DNA of 64,000 bases from Pseudodesulfovibrio sp. S3 (GTDB lineage Bacteria; Desulfobacterota; Desulfovibrionia; Desulfovibrionales; Desulfovibrionaceae). Made by a program: the position numbers and the translations under genes. Location of the stretch: assembly GCF_004025585.1 (NCBI RefSeq), contig NZ_QTZO01000005.1, positions 124,001 to 188,000 on the forward strand, read 5' to 3'. Positions 52,613 through 61,394 of the stretch are shown here, one piece after another; positions within the stretch are counted from its first letter, which is position 1; every line of letters starts with the position of its first letter. The notes under the pieces were generated by a model. The model was not told the origin of the DNA and searched no databases. It saw only the letters and a program-made list of their open reading frames with translations.

Positions 52613-53899
52613 GTGAATCAGATTGAAAAAGCAGGCGCTTGCAGTGCAAACTGTGTCTCTTGGAAGTTGCGGCTGCCATTGCTGTGCGTCCTTGGCCTGC
52701 TTTGTTTTTTTGTTTGGGGTCAGCCAGCCCGTGCCTTCGATAAGTACGTACTCGGTATGTCAGCCGCATTCACCGGCCCAAGCGACGGGCTCGGTGTGGA
52801 GGTCTACCGTGGGGCCATGGCGTACTTCACACACCTCAATCATCAGGGCGGCATCAATGGCAAAATGGTGACCGTTCAAACCCTGGACGACGGGTACCAG
52901 CCCGATCCGGCCATAAAGAATACCATCGATTTTCTGGAAGAGAGTGAAGTCTTGTGCCTGTTCAACTATGTCGGAACGCCCACGGTGACCCGCGTTCTTC
53001 CTCTTCTCAAGGGATACGGGGAATATCAGAAACTCATGTTCTTTCCCTTTACCGGGGCCGAGCCGCAGCGGCAGCCTCCTTACGTCGACTATGTTTTCAA
53101 CCTGAGAGCTTCCTATCGGCAGGAACTGTCCGGCCTGGTCGACAGGTTCGCCGATCTCGGTCGTAATCGCCTGGCGGTTTTCTATCAGGTCGACGCTTAC
53201 GGCCGCAGTGGATGGGACGGGGCTCGCCGCGCCCTGGCCGCCAGGGGACTGCAACTGGCGAGCGAAGCCACCTACAGGCGCGGGGCGCCGTTTGGCACGT
53301 CCATGAAACAGCAGGTGGAAATCATCATGCGCTCCAACCCCGACGCAGTGCTGTCCATCGGCTCCTATGCCGCCTGCGCCGCCTTTGTCCGCGATGCCCG
53401 GAACATGGGCCTGGACGTTCCCATTGCCAATGTCTCGTTTGTGGGCAGTGAAAATCTGCTCAAACTGCTGGTGGCGGCTGGAGAAGCGGCCGGACGGGAC
53501 TATACGGTCGACCTCATCAATACCCAGGTGGTCCCCAGTTACGAGGATGTGAGCTTGCCCGCTGTCCGGGAATATCGCGATTTCATGGACCGGTTCATGC
53601 CGGTGCCGCCGGTGCTGGCCGAAAAGCATTACACGCCCCTGCGCTACAGTTTTACCAGTTTTGAGGGATTCCTCAACGCCAAGGTCATGGCATGCATTCT
53701 GAAAACATATGACGGCAATCCCTCAAAAGGACTCAAACATGCGGCCGAATCCATACGGGAAGCGGATCTTGGCATAGACGTCCCGGTGAGTTTCGGCCCT
53801 GAAAGGCATCAGGGACTGGATCGGGTCTATTTTACCACGGTCAATGATCGGAAGTTCGTTCCCATTGACGCGGAGCAGTGGCAGACATGGCAGAAATAA
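52613..53899 (+). CDS. periplasmic binding protein (amino-acid/urea HAAT type), sensor-associated
   Basis: A 428-residue exported protein. The GTG start gives a signal peptide (LRLPLLCVLGLLCFFVWGQPARA). The mature fold is Peripla_BP_6 type, opening FDKYVLGMSAAFTGPSDGLGVEVYRGAMAYFTHLNHQGGINGKMV with the usual DDGYQPDPAIKNT. Such proteins bind branched-chain amino acids, amides or urea. No ABC permease or ATPase is nearby; instead the 3' end overlaps the start of a membrane histidine kinase. I infer it delivers a ligand signal to that kinase rather than to a transporter. The ligand is unknown. Confidence 0.88.
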   Translation: MNQIEKAGACSANCVSWKLRLPLLCVLGLLCFFVWGQPARAFDKYVLGMSAAFTGPSDGLGVEVYRGAMAYFTHLNHQGGINGKMVTVQTLDDGYQPDPAIKNTIDFLEESEVLCLFNYVGTPTVTRVLPLLKGYGEYQKLMFFPFTGAEPQRQPPYVDYVFNLRASYRQELSGLVDRFADLGRNRLAVFYQVDAYGRSGWDGARRALAARGLQLASEATYRRGAPFGTSMKQQVEIIMRSNPDAVLSIGSYAACAAFVRDARNMGLDVPIANVSFVGSENLLKLLVAAGEAAGRDYTVDLINTQVVPSYEDVSLPAVREYRDFMDRFMPVPPVLAEKHYTPLRYSFTSFEGFLNAKVMACILKTYDGNPSKGLKHAAESIREADLGIDVPVSFGPERHQGLDRVYFTTVNDRKFVPIDAEQWQTWQK

Positions 53900-56412
53900 G
53901 GGGCATGTCTCTGTTCAAGAAGACCGGTCTTCTTGCGTTCTGTCTGTTCGGAGTCATTTCCACCCTGACCTCTGCGCTTGCGGCCTGGACCCTGCATGAG
54001 CACATGACCCGCGAATATATCAGCAAGGGGATCGCCATAGCCAGGTCCATTGCCGGAGCCAGTCAGGAAATCCTGCTGAACCGCGATGCGGCCACGGTGC
54101 AGGCCATGATCGATCAGTACCACGAGATCGACGGCGTGGCCTACGTCTTTGTCGTGGACAGGGAAGGATTCGTGGTTTCGCATACCTTTGTCCCTGAAAT
54201 GCCTTCCATTCTGCGCGAGTTCCGCAATTCGGAACATGCACATACCCTTTCGGACATCGAGATCAAACCCTACGGTCGGGTGATCGACATTTGCGAGCCC
54301 ATTCTGGCGGGCGTGGCCGGGTACGTGCACGTGGGCATGGATAGGGAACTGATCATGAGCTATTTCTGGCAGGCGGTGATCAGAATGCAGGGCCTGCTGT
54401 TTTTTGTCTTTTGGGGTTGCGTCGGCATCCTCTATCTGATGTCCCGCCGAATTTCCCGCCCGCTTCATCAGTTGACGGAGTATGCCAGGAGGTTGGCGGC
54501 ACATGATTTTTCCGCTTCCATCGACATCAGGACCAAGGACGAACTCGACCTGCTCGGCAGAGCCATGCAGTCCATGGGCCAGGAACTTTCATTGCTTTTT
54601 TCAGAGATGGAGAGCGAGGTGGACAAGGCAACCGTGGGACTGCGGGATCACATGGCCTACCTCGCAGCCATCATCGACAACCTGGCGGACGGTCTGCTGG
54701 TGGTCGGCGTGAGCGGGGAGATATCGGTCATCAACCCGGCAATGCGGGAGTTTTTCGATCTCAAGGCTCCGTCGTATGCGGGATTGGCCTCGTCCGTGGT
54801 CTTTCCGCCCGAGGTCGTGGGCATAACCAGGAAGATCAGGAAGTGCGACAGCGAGATACTGTCCGCCGAGATCCCCCTGTCCAGGGGCAGGACCGGCAAG
54901 GCCGTGGGGTCTTCCATCTTCATCGAGGAACCGAACCGGCAGTGTCTCGGCGGGGTCATTCTCATCCGGGACATCACCCGCGAAAAGGAGCTGGATCAGC
55001 TCAAGACGGACTTCATATCAACGGTGTCCCATGAATTGAGAACGCCCATGACATCGGTGCTCGGCTTTTCCAAGATCATCAAGAAGAAGCTGGAGCAGGT
55101 CATCTTCCCGCTTCTGGCGGACAATGCGGAAGTCGTGAAGCCCGTCAATCAGGTGCGCGGCAACATGGAGATCATAGTCTCCGAGGCCGAGCGGCTGACG
55201 GAATTGATCAATGATGTCCTGGACATCGCCAGGATGGAGGCAGGGGAACTGATGTGGCGGGACGGGAACGTCTCCATGTCCAAGATCCTGGAGCAGTCCA
55301 AGGAAGCCACACGGGGGCTGTGGGGCGCCAAGAACCTTCTGGTCGAGACCCGCGTAGAGGACGGCCTGCCGGAAGTGTACGGCGATTACGACCGCTTGGT
55401 GCAGGTGGTGGTCAACCTTATTTCCAATGCCGTCAAGTTCACGGAATCAAGCCCTATCGTCTGTACGGCCGTTCTGGACGGCGGATCGGTGCTGGTGTCG
55501 GTGGCCGACAAGGGTTCCGGCATTGAACTGGCGGAACTGGACCTGGTCTTTGACAAGTTCAAGCAGGTGGGAGACACCTTGACCGGCAAACCCGAAGGCT
55601 CAGGGCTGGGGCTGCCTATCTGCCGCCAGATCGTGGAACGCCATGGCGGGCGTATCTGGGCAGAGAGTCTCCCCGGCAAGGGCAGCATATTTCATTTTTC
55701 CATCCCTGTCAGTGGAATGCCTCCGGCGATCGGGGCCGAAGGCAAGGCCGTCTGCCAGGTCGAGGACCATCGCAGGTCGCAGGGCCGGGGCTGCGGACGG
55801 GAGGGTGCCGCCAGTTCCCTGATCATGGTCGTGGACGACGACCCTTCCCTGACCCGTTTTTTGGCACAGGTTTTCGAGGAACAGGGCTTCAGGGTCTGTG
55901 AAGTCCTGAATGGCCCGGACGCCATAAAGACGGCTCAGGAAATACTGCCGGACCTGATCACCATGGATCTCATGATGCCGGGTATGGACGGTCATGAGGT
56001 CATCCGCAGGCTGCGCCTTATTCCGGCCACACGGCATATTCCCATTCTGGTGATCACGGCGCTGAGCGGCTTTGAGGGCGAGGCCGGCGACATGGCACTG
56101 GTCAAGCCGGTGGATGAGATCAAACTGAATCAGGCCGCCCGCATCCTGCTCAGGGAAAAGGAATGCTGCAAGTCGTGCATTGTGCTCGGGAACAAGCAGG
56201 AATGTGATCTGGATGGGCTGATGATCCTGTGCACGGGTGAAGTGACTTTCTCTTCCACGGAAGAGTTTTGGGGTATGGTAGACCGAGGGTTTACCGGAAC
56301 GGTTTTTATTCCTAACGCAGAAATCGACAGGATCGAGTTGGAGAGGCTGACCCATCTGCCGGGGGTTGCCGTCATCATCCTGCCAGCCTATTCTGGAAGA
56401 ATAACGGATTAA
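53887..56412 (+). CDS. membrane hybrid sensor histidine kinase
   Basis: An 841-residue kinase. Helix 1 (GLLAFCLFGVISTLTSALAAWTL) and helix 2 (GLLFFVFWGCVGILYLM) bracket a ~135-residue periplasmic sensor domain. HAMP, coiled coil and PAS (~255-365) follow. HisKA has FISTVSHELRTPMTSVLGFSKIIKKK, HATPase_c has NAVKFTESS, DKGSGI and GSGLGLPICRQIVERHGG, and a receiver has MVVDDDPSLTRFL and LITMDLMMPGMDG. About 95 more residues with several Cys (EKECCKSCIVLGNKQECDLDG) end the protein. The start overlaps the binding-protein gene by 13 bases; an ATG at 53905 is an alternative. It probably reads the binding protein's ligand state. Confidence 0.88.
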   Translation: MAEIRGMSLFKKTGLLAFCLFGVISTLTSALAAWTLHEHMTREYISKGIAIARSIAGASQEILLNRDAATVQAMIDQYHEIDGVAYVFVVDREGFVVSHTFVPEMPSILREFRNSEHAHTLSDIEIKPYGRVIDICEPILAGVAGYVHVGMDRELIMSYFWQAVIRMQGLLFFVFWGCVGILYLMSRRISRPLHQLTEYARRLAAHDFSASIDIRTKDELDLLGRAMQSMGQELSLLFSEMESEVDKATVGLRDHMAYLAAIIDNLADGLLVVGVSGEISVINPAMREFFDLKAPSYAGLASSVVFPPEVVGITRKIRKCDSEILSAEIPLSRGRTGKAVGSSIFIEEPNRQCLGGVILIRDITREKELDQLKTDFISTVSHELRTPMTSVLGFSKIIKKKLEQVIFPLLADNAEVVKPVNQVRGNMEIIVSEAERLTELINDVLDIARMEAGELMWRDGNVSMSKILEQSKEATRGLWGAKNLLVETRVEDGLPEVYGDYDRLVQVVVNLISNAVKFTESSPIVCTAVLDGGSVLVSVADKGSGIELAELDLVFDKFKQVGDTLTGKPEGSGLGLPICRQIVERHGGRIWAESLPGKGSIFHFSIPVSGMPPAIGAEGKAVCQVEDHRRSQGRGCGREGAASSLIMVVDDDPSLTRFLAQVFEEQGFRVCEVLNGPDAIKTAQEILPDLITMDLMMPGMDGHEVIRRLRLIPATRHIPILVITALSGFEGEAGDMALVKPVDEIKLNQAARILLREKECCKSCIVLGNKQECDLDGLMILCTGEVTFSSTEEFWGMVDRGFTGTVFIPNAEIDRIELERLTHLPGVAVIILPAYSGRITD

Positions 56413-56466
56413 TGCGTGATTCCGATTGCGAGGTCAAACCCTCTTGTGGCATAACTTATTGTGATG

Positions 56467-56481
56467 GTCATTAATAATGAC
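56467..56481. promoter_or_regulatory. Small palindrome before the CheY-like gene
   Basis: GTCATTAATAATGAC has perfect 7-bp arms around one base, 36 bases upstream of the ATG at 56517. It is a candidate operator in an AT-rich pocket. Confidence 0.4.
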
Positions 56482-56516
56482 AATTTGTTTCAACCGGCTT
56501 CTTAAGGAGTTTTGCA

Positions 56517-56897
56517 ATGACCAAGAGAATCCTCATAGTCGATGACGAGGTGCATATCAAAATGTTGCTGGAGCAGACGCTTGAGGAACTCGAAGACGAG
56601 TTCGAGGTCGAACTGTTCACGGCTTCCGACGGGGAGGAGGGTCTTGAGTTCATTCGCAGCAAGCGTCCTGATCTGGTTTTTTTGGATATAATGATGCCCA
56701 AAATGAACGGGTACGAGGTCTGCCGCATCGTCAAGGATGACAGCAATCTTCAGGATGTGAAGATCATTCTGCTCACGGCAAAGGGGCAGGAAGTGGACCG
56801 CAAGCAGGGGCTGAAGCTGGGAGCCATGATGTATATGACCAAGCCTTTTGATCCCGACGAGATTTTGCGGGTTTCGAAAGAACTGCTAGAGCTGTAA
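56517..56897 (+). CDS. stand-alone CheY-like response regulator
   Basis: A 126-residue single receiver domain: ILIVDDE at the acidic pocket, phospho-Asp in DLVFLDIMMPKMNGYEVC (~57), the conserved Thr in ILLTAKG (~88) and Lys in MMYMTKPFDPDE (~109). It has no output domain. An AAGGAG site precedes the ATG. It lies between the hybrid kinase and the HD-GYP gene, 31 bases from the latter, and may shuttle phosphate from the kinase to a partner such as the HD-GYP protein. Confidence 0.93.
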   Translation: MTKRILIVDDEVHIKMLLEQTLEELEDEFEVELFTASDGEEGLEFIRSKRPDLVFLDIMMPKMNGYEVCRIVKDDSNLQDVKIILLTAKGQEVDRKQGLKLGAMMYMTKPFDPDEILRVSKELLEL

Positions 56898-56928
56898 ACC
56901 ATTTTTTCCCGGTGCTGCTGAATTCCCT

Positions 56929-58668
56929 ATGACCCCGTTAAAAAAATACATCCGTCCGGGCGTGTTGCGGAATTTTCTGCGCAAGGCCCATGAGATGGCT
57001 GGCGGCGAATGCCCTTTGGCCATGAAGTATGACGGCGAAGTGGTCATCGTGGAAGGCACTGATTCCATGACGGGCTTCGGAGAGAACGAACCCGGCGTGC
57101 TTGTCGCGCCGCTTCAGTATGACGATATTCATTCCGGGTGTGTTGCCATTCGAGTTGCGCCGTCCTGCTCTTCGACCGATTTTGGGCGGTTGCTTGATTT
57201 CATAGCCTATTCCATTCAAGAACTCATCGACATGGAGCGGGCCAGACGGTCCATAGCCGAGGAAGCCCTGGCCAAGTACCGTGAGTTGGCCCTGCTGCAT
57301 CGGTCGGTTCCGAATATCAACACATCCCTGCACATGCGCGATGTGGTCAGCGCACTCATCGACGAATGCCGCCTGGAAAACTACCCCGGCGAGCGCGGCA
57401 TGATTTTTCTGTTGGAACCGGGCAGAAAGATGTTCCGCCTGGCCGTTCAATTCGGCTTTCCTTTTGGCAGTTATTTACAACCCATGGCCGAAAGCGCCCT
57501 GTTCAACGAGGTGGTTCATTCGGGCCACGGTGAGATCGTCAACGACCTGGCCAAGGAAAAGCGGTGGGACAACGAACTGCCCGGCTTGTCTTCCATGATC
57601 CTCATTCCCATCAGTTCCCCCAACCGTTGCGAGGGAGTGCTCATCCTGGCATCGGAGAATACCGGTGTGTTCGAAGCCGCCCATCGGCGCAGCCTGTCCA
57701 CGTTGGCCTCGGTGGCAGGCATTTCCGTGAGCAACTCATTCAATTTCGAGGGCATTCAGAAACTGATGAACGCCATCCTGCAGGCGTTGGCCGAAGCCAT
57801 TGACTCCAGGGACCCGTTCACGGCTGGTCACTCCGAGCGTGTGGCTCACCTGGCCGTGGCGTTTGCCCATGCCATGAACGAGGATGGCGGTCACAAAGGG
57901 ACTGTATTCTCCGACGATGAACTGCGTGAGATATATTATGCCGGAATCCTGCATGACGTCGGCAAGATAGGCATCAAGGAGGAGGTGCTGACCAAGCGCA
58001 CCCGCCTGTCTGAACGGCGTATGGAAGTCGTCCGGGCCCGTTTCCAACTCATGGGACAATTCGACAATTTCAATTGGGCCGAGGCCTATGAATGTCTATG
58101 CGATGTGAACAAGGCCATGACGCCGGAATCCAAGGATCTGGAATTCATCAAGAGTCTGGGATCGCGGGCTATGCGCAAGGGGGAGACGAACCTGCCGTAT
58201 CTGCACGAAGACGAACTGGAGCATCTTTTGTTGTCCTACGGCAACCTGACCAAGGACGAGCGCAAGGAAATCCAACGCCATCCGGCGGAAAGTGAACGCA
58301 TCCTGCAACACATCCCCATGCACGACAACTACAGCAATATGCTGACCATCATTCGCCAACATCACGAGCGCATGGACGGATCAGGTTACCCCGACGGGCT
58401 GAAAGGGGATGAGCTGCTGATTCAGAGCCGCTTGATGGCTATCGTCGATATCTATGACGCCGTTACCCAGGAACGGCACTACAAGCCTGCTTATACCCGG
58501 AGCGAGGCAGTGAAAATCCTGCGCGAGGAAGTGGCGACAGGCAAGCTGGACGCCGATCTGACGGCTTTTTTCCTGAACAACATCGAGCGCATCGAAACCC
58601 TGTCCGACCAAGTCAAGGTGACCAAGGCCACGCACATATCGGCCCTGGGCAATCTCTCCGGTCTCTAA
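56929..58668 (+). CDS. GAF / HD-GYP cyclic-di-GMP phosphodiesterase
   Basis: A 579-residue cytoplasmic protein. A ~100-residue N-terminal module is followed by a GAF domain (~130-280; GLSSMILIPISSPNRCEGVLILASENTGVF) and an HD-GYP domain from ~285. The HD-GYP has SRDPFTAGHSERVAHLAVAFA, YYAGILHDVGKIGIKEEVL and HHERMDGSGYPDGLKGDELL, all metal and GYP residues intact. Between the HD and GYP parts is an insertion of about 80 residues (RMEVVRARFQLMGQFDNFNWAEAYECLCDV...). It should hydrolyse c-di-GMP in response to the kinase/regulator encoded upstream and so change motility or attachment. Confidence 0.92.
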   Translation: MTPLKKYIRPGVLRNFLRKAHEMAGGECPLAMKYDGEVVIVEGTDSMTGFGENEPGVLVAPLQYDDIHSGCVAIRVAPSCSSTDFGRLLDFIAYSIQELIDMERARRSIAEEALAKYRELALLHRSVPNINTSLHMRDVVSALIDECRLENYPGERGMIFLLEPGRKMFRLAVQFGFPFGSYLQPMAESALFNEVVHSGHGEIVNDLAKEKRWDNELPGLSSMILIPISSPNRCEGVLILASENTGVFEAAHRRSLSTLASVAGISVSNSFNFEGIQKLMNAILQALAEAIDSRDPFTAGHSERVAHLAVAFAHAMNEDGGHKGTVFSDDELREIYYAGILHDVGKIGIKEEVLTKRTRLSERRMEVVRARFQLMGQFDNFNWAEAYECLCDVNKAMTPESKDLEFIKSLGSRAMRKGETNLPYLHEDELEHLLLSYGNLTKDERKEIQRHPAESERILQHIPMHDNYSNMLTIIRQHHERMDGSGYPDGLKGDELLIQSRLMAIVDIYDAVTQERHYKPAYTRSEAVKILREEVATGKLDADLTAFFLNNIERIETLSDQVKVTKATHISALGNLSGL

Positions 58669-58705
58669 CCCCGTTTGGGGTATTCTCCGAATAGTATTGG
58701 GTCTG

Positions 58706-60295
58706 TTACAGATTTGTTTTGCGTCTGATGCAGGAAAAGGGCAGTTGCCCCCCGGCAAAGAGCGTCTTGCAGAACGGGCCGAGGTCCATTTTCCATTCCT
58801 TTCGGAGGGCCGTTATTTCGTGCAGGCCCAGAATAGGCATGGCCTTCTTGGCTGGGGCGAGACGGATGGTCCGAATGGTGCCGAGTCCTTCTCCACGCGA
58901 AAACCCCGCTTCGCTCAGAATTTCCAGACAGCGGTCCTGGTCCAGGGTATTCATGGCCAGCCCGGCATCAATCTTTGCCAATGTGGCCCGGCGCAGACCG
59001 CGCACATGATGAACCAGCCGGTCAAGGGGGGCCTCTAGATACCCCAACTCTTCAAGCAGGTTTTCGGAAAAAGCCAGCCACCCGGCCATGAACAGCGGAT
59101 TGGTCACCTGGGAGAGCGGAGATTCGCCCAGAAGCCGGCGTTGTGAATCGAGCAGGTGTCGGCCTGGATAGGTCTGCGCGGCGGCCATGAAAGGGAATTC
59201 CTTGCGCATACGGGCCAGGCGGTCGGGGGTGTCCCTGAACCGGTTCCCGGAAAATAACTGCGGGCTGACGTAGCAGCGTGAAAATTCATTTTCCCATGCG
59301 CCCAGTGCCGGGTCAAGATGGATGGGGCGCAGGGTGGAAGCCATGTGCAGGGGCTGCGGGTCCACGCGCAGTCCGGTGTCGGCAAAGGTGTCCGCAAGGG
59401 GGCCGTTTTGCACGAAGCTGCGGAGCCGGTGAATCTCGCGGACGATGAGATCAAGGGCTTCCAGGTTGTCGGTGGGCGGTCCCTGATACTCGTTGTAGAG
59501 GGTTTTCCAGTCTCCCCCCCCGATTTTTGTTTGGAGCCAATGCAGGGATTGGAGCCTTCGTTCGATTTCTTCTTCGGCCAGGGCAAGGATGTCCTGCGGT
59601 GCCTTGTCCGTGCCGAATACGTTTTTTGTGATGTGCTGGAAGGATGGCCCTTCATTGTCGGGTGTCTCCGTGCGGCTGGTCACAAACCGGTCGTATTCCT
59701 TGAGAGCTTCCAGGGCGTCTGCCAGGAAGTGGGGGGCCTTGCCGACCCGGCCCAGTTGGTGATTGCCCAGCTCGGTCAGATAGCGGGCACAATCCCGTAT
59801 CATGGTCTGGGAGGTGGCTCGGCTGGTGGCGCTGATGGTTTCGATGTTCCCCGGAGCGTGCTCCAGGAGGGCAGGGATGGACCGGAGTCGTTTTATGAAC
59901 CGTTTTTGCCGCAGTCGATCGCTCTTGGCGGGCATGTCTGCCGCCTGTTCAAGGCCGGTAAAGGCGACGAGCAGGTAATGCTCCGGGGCCCGTTCCCAGG
60001 CCCGGATGTCGTGCAGTTCGGTGATGGCGCCGCCAACGCTCAGGGTGAGGGCGAGGGCCTCTGCTTTTTCCTCCTGTCCTGCTGCCCGGTCCGCTGCCGT
60101 AAGGAAATCCGTTTTGAAGTCGTTCAAGGCGGTCAGATGCCGTTCAATGCCTTTTGAGGAAAGGTCGTCCAGGCGATCCATCCATTTGGAGGAATCCGAT
60201 ACGGGCGGCATCAGGGGAAAAGCCCCGGAAGCACACATGACTGGAAAGTGCTTGGCCACGTAGGCAAAGAACTTCTTGGCGGTTTTGTTTTTCAT
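58706..60295 (-). CDS. DUF885-family protein
   Basis: A 529-residue protein, predominantly helical, with the spacing of DUF885 proteins (distant relatives of M3/M32 metallopeptidases). A helical N-terminal half is followed by YPGRHLLDSQRRLLGESPLSQVTNPLFMAGWLAFSENLLEELGYL and a C-terminal ATLAKIDAGLAMNTLDQDRCLEILSEAGFS. The usual H-x-x-x-H zinc site is not obvious: YPGRHLLD stands where YPGHH is expected, so activity may be lost or altered. The ATG at 60295 lacks a clear ribosome site; a TTG at 60328 overlaps the cheV stop (TTGA). It is therefore likely cotranscribed with cheV. Confidence 0.72.
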   Translation of the reverse strand: MKNKTAKKFFAYVAKHFPVMCASGAFPLMPPVSDSSKWMDRLDDLSSKGIERHLTALNDFKTDFLTAADRAAGQEEKAEALALTLSVGGAITELHDIRAWERAPEHYLLVAFTGLEQAADMPAKSDRLRQKRFIKRLRSIPALLEHAPGNIETISATSRATSQTMIRDCARYLTELGNHQLGRVGKAPHFLADALEALKEYDRFVTSRTETPDNEGPSFQHITKNVFGTDKAPQDILALAEEEIERRLQSLHWLQTKIGGGDWKTLYNEYQGPPTDNLEALDLIVREIHRLRSFVQNGPLADTFADTGLRVDPQPLHMASTLRPIHLDPALGAWENEFSRCYVSPQLFSGNRFRDTPDRLARMRKEFPFMAAAQTYPGRHLLDSQRRLLGESPLSQVTNPLFMAGWLAFSENLLEELGYLEAPLDRLVHHVRGLRRATLAKIDAGLAMNTLDQDRCLEILSEAGFSRGEGLGTIRTIRLAPAKKAMPILGLHEITALRKEWKMDLGPFCKTLFAGGQLPFSCIRRKTNL

Positions 60296-60324
60296 GAGGT
60301 GGTGTGTGTTGGAGGCAGTCCGGG

Positions 60325-61278
60325 TCAAGTTCTGGACGCGCTAAGTAATTTCAGAGCCTTGGATGCGAGTTCTCCGAGTTCAGCCTTTGAGATCTGTTCG
60401 TCGGCCCCCACGGCAATGCCCTTGTGATGCAGGGTCTTGGTTATGATGGAAGAGCACAGGATTACCGGGAGCGTTTTCAGCAGGGCATCCTCTTTGATGT
60501 GGCGGGTGAGGGTATGCCCGTCCATGGCTGGCATTTCGATGTCTGATACGACAAGGTTGACGAAATTTTCGAGTGGTTTGTTTTCGGCTTCGGCCTTGGC
60601 CTTGAGTTTGAGCAGGTATTTCCAGGCCAGCTCCCCGTTTTCCTCGGTGTGGACCTTGAAGCCGGTTGAGGTCATGATGTTGGCGATCATCTTGCGAGCC
60701 ATGTTGGAGTCGTCGACCAGGACCACCCTGATATCCTTTTGGGTGATTTCCTGTTTGACCGATTCTACGGGTTCGAGAACAGGCTCCCCCTCGGGGTTGA
60801 GTTCCATGCAGATCTTTTCCATGTCCAGGATGAAGATGATGCGGGAAGTGAATTTTACTACTCCCGTGATGGAATTGACCGTCAGTGAGGAGACATAATT
60901 GGTAGGTGCTTCGACTTCATGCCAGTTGATGCGGTGGATTCGGGTCACGCCCGAGACAAGAAAAGCGCTTTTGGTGCGGTTGAATTCGGTGACGATGACC
61001 TTGGGTGCATCGTTTTCGGAACGTTTTTTATGCAGCCAGCCTGCCAGGTCGATGAGCGGAATGATCTCGTTGCGCAGGTTGAAGGCACCCATTACCGATT
61101 CATGTGCGGCTTCGGGCATTTCCGTCAGGTTGGGCATTTGAATGATTTCCAGCACCTTGGCCACGTTGATGCCGTAATAGCCACGGTAATTCCCGGAGGC
61201 GCGCGTCTCGTCCAGATAAAACTCGACAATTTCGAGTTCGTTGGTGCCGGATTCAAGCAGGATATTGGTTTCGCTCAT
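60325..61278 (-). CDS. cheV: chemotaxis coupling protein CheV (CheW-receiver fusion)
   Basis: A 317-residue cytoplasmic protein. Residues ~10-175 form a CheW domain (LEIVEFYLDETRASGNYRGYYGINVAKVLEIIQMPNLTEMPEA, GAFNLRNEIIPLIDLAGWL). Residues ~190-315 form a receiver domain with VVLVDDSNMARKMI, phospho-Asp in LVVSDIEMPAMDGHTL and the Lys near ADEQISKAEL. CheV links chemoreceptors to CheA and adapts the signal by phosphorylation. A GGAG site lies 9 bases before the ATG at 61278. It shows that the organism is chemotactic. Same direction as the two-component pair upstream on this strand. Confidence 0.94.
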   Translation of the reverse strand: MSETNILLESGTNELEIVEFYLDETRASGNYRGYYGINVAKVLEIIQMPNLTEMPEAAHESVMGAFNLRNEIIPLIDLAGWLHKKRSENDAPKVIVTEFNRTKSAFLVSGVTRIHRINWHEVEAPTNYVSSLTVNSITGVVKFTSRIIFILDMEKICMELNPEGEPVLEPVESVKQEITQKDIRVVLVDDSNMARKMIANIMTSTGFKVHTEENGELAWKYLLKLKAKAEAENKPLENFVNLVVSDIEMPAMDGHTLTRHIKEDALLKTLPVILCSSIITKTLHHKGIAVGADEQISKAELGELASKALKLLSASRT

Positions 61279-61394
61279 GAACGGTGTCTCCAGGGAAATC
61301 CACAAAGTTGGGCAGTGTCCAGACCCAATACATATACAAGGGGTTTGCCGGGCGCAACCCTGTGTGTTCGGCTCAGTGGAAATACTGACAGGGT

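Noticed and set aside
58669-58682. ACCCCGTTTGGGGT as a terminator after the HD-GYP gene
   Set aside because: The stem is only 5 bp and no T-run follows, so it is not strong enough to list as a feature.
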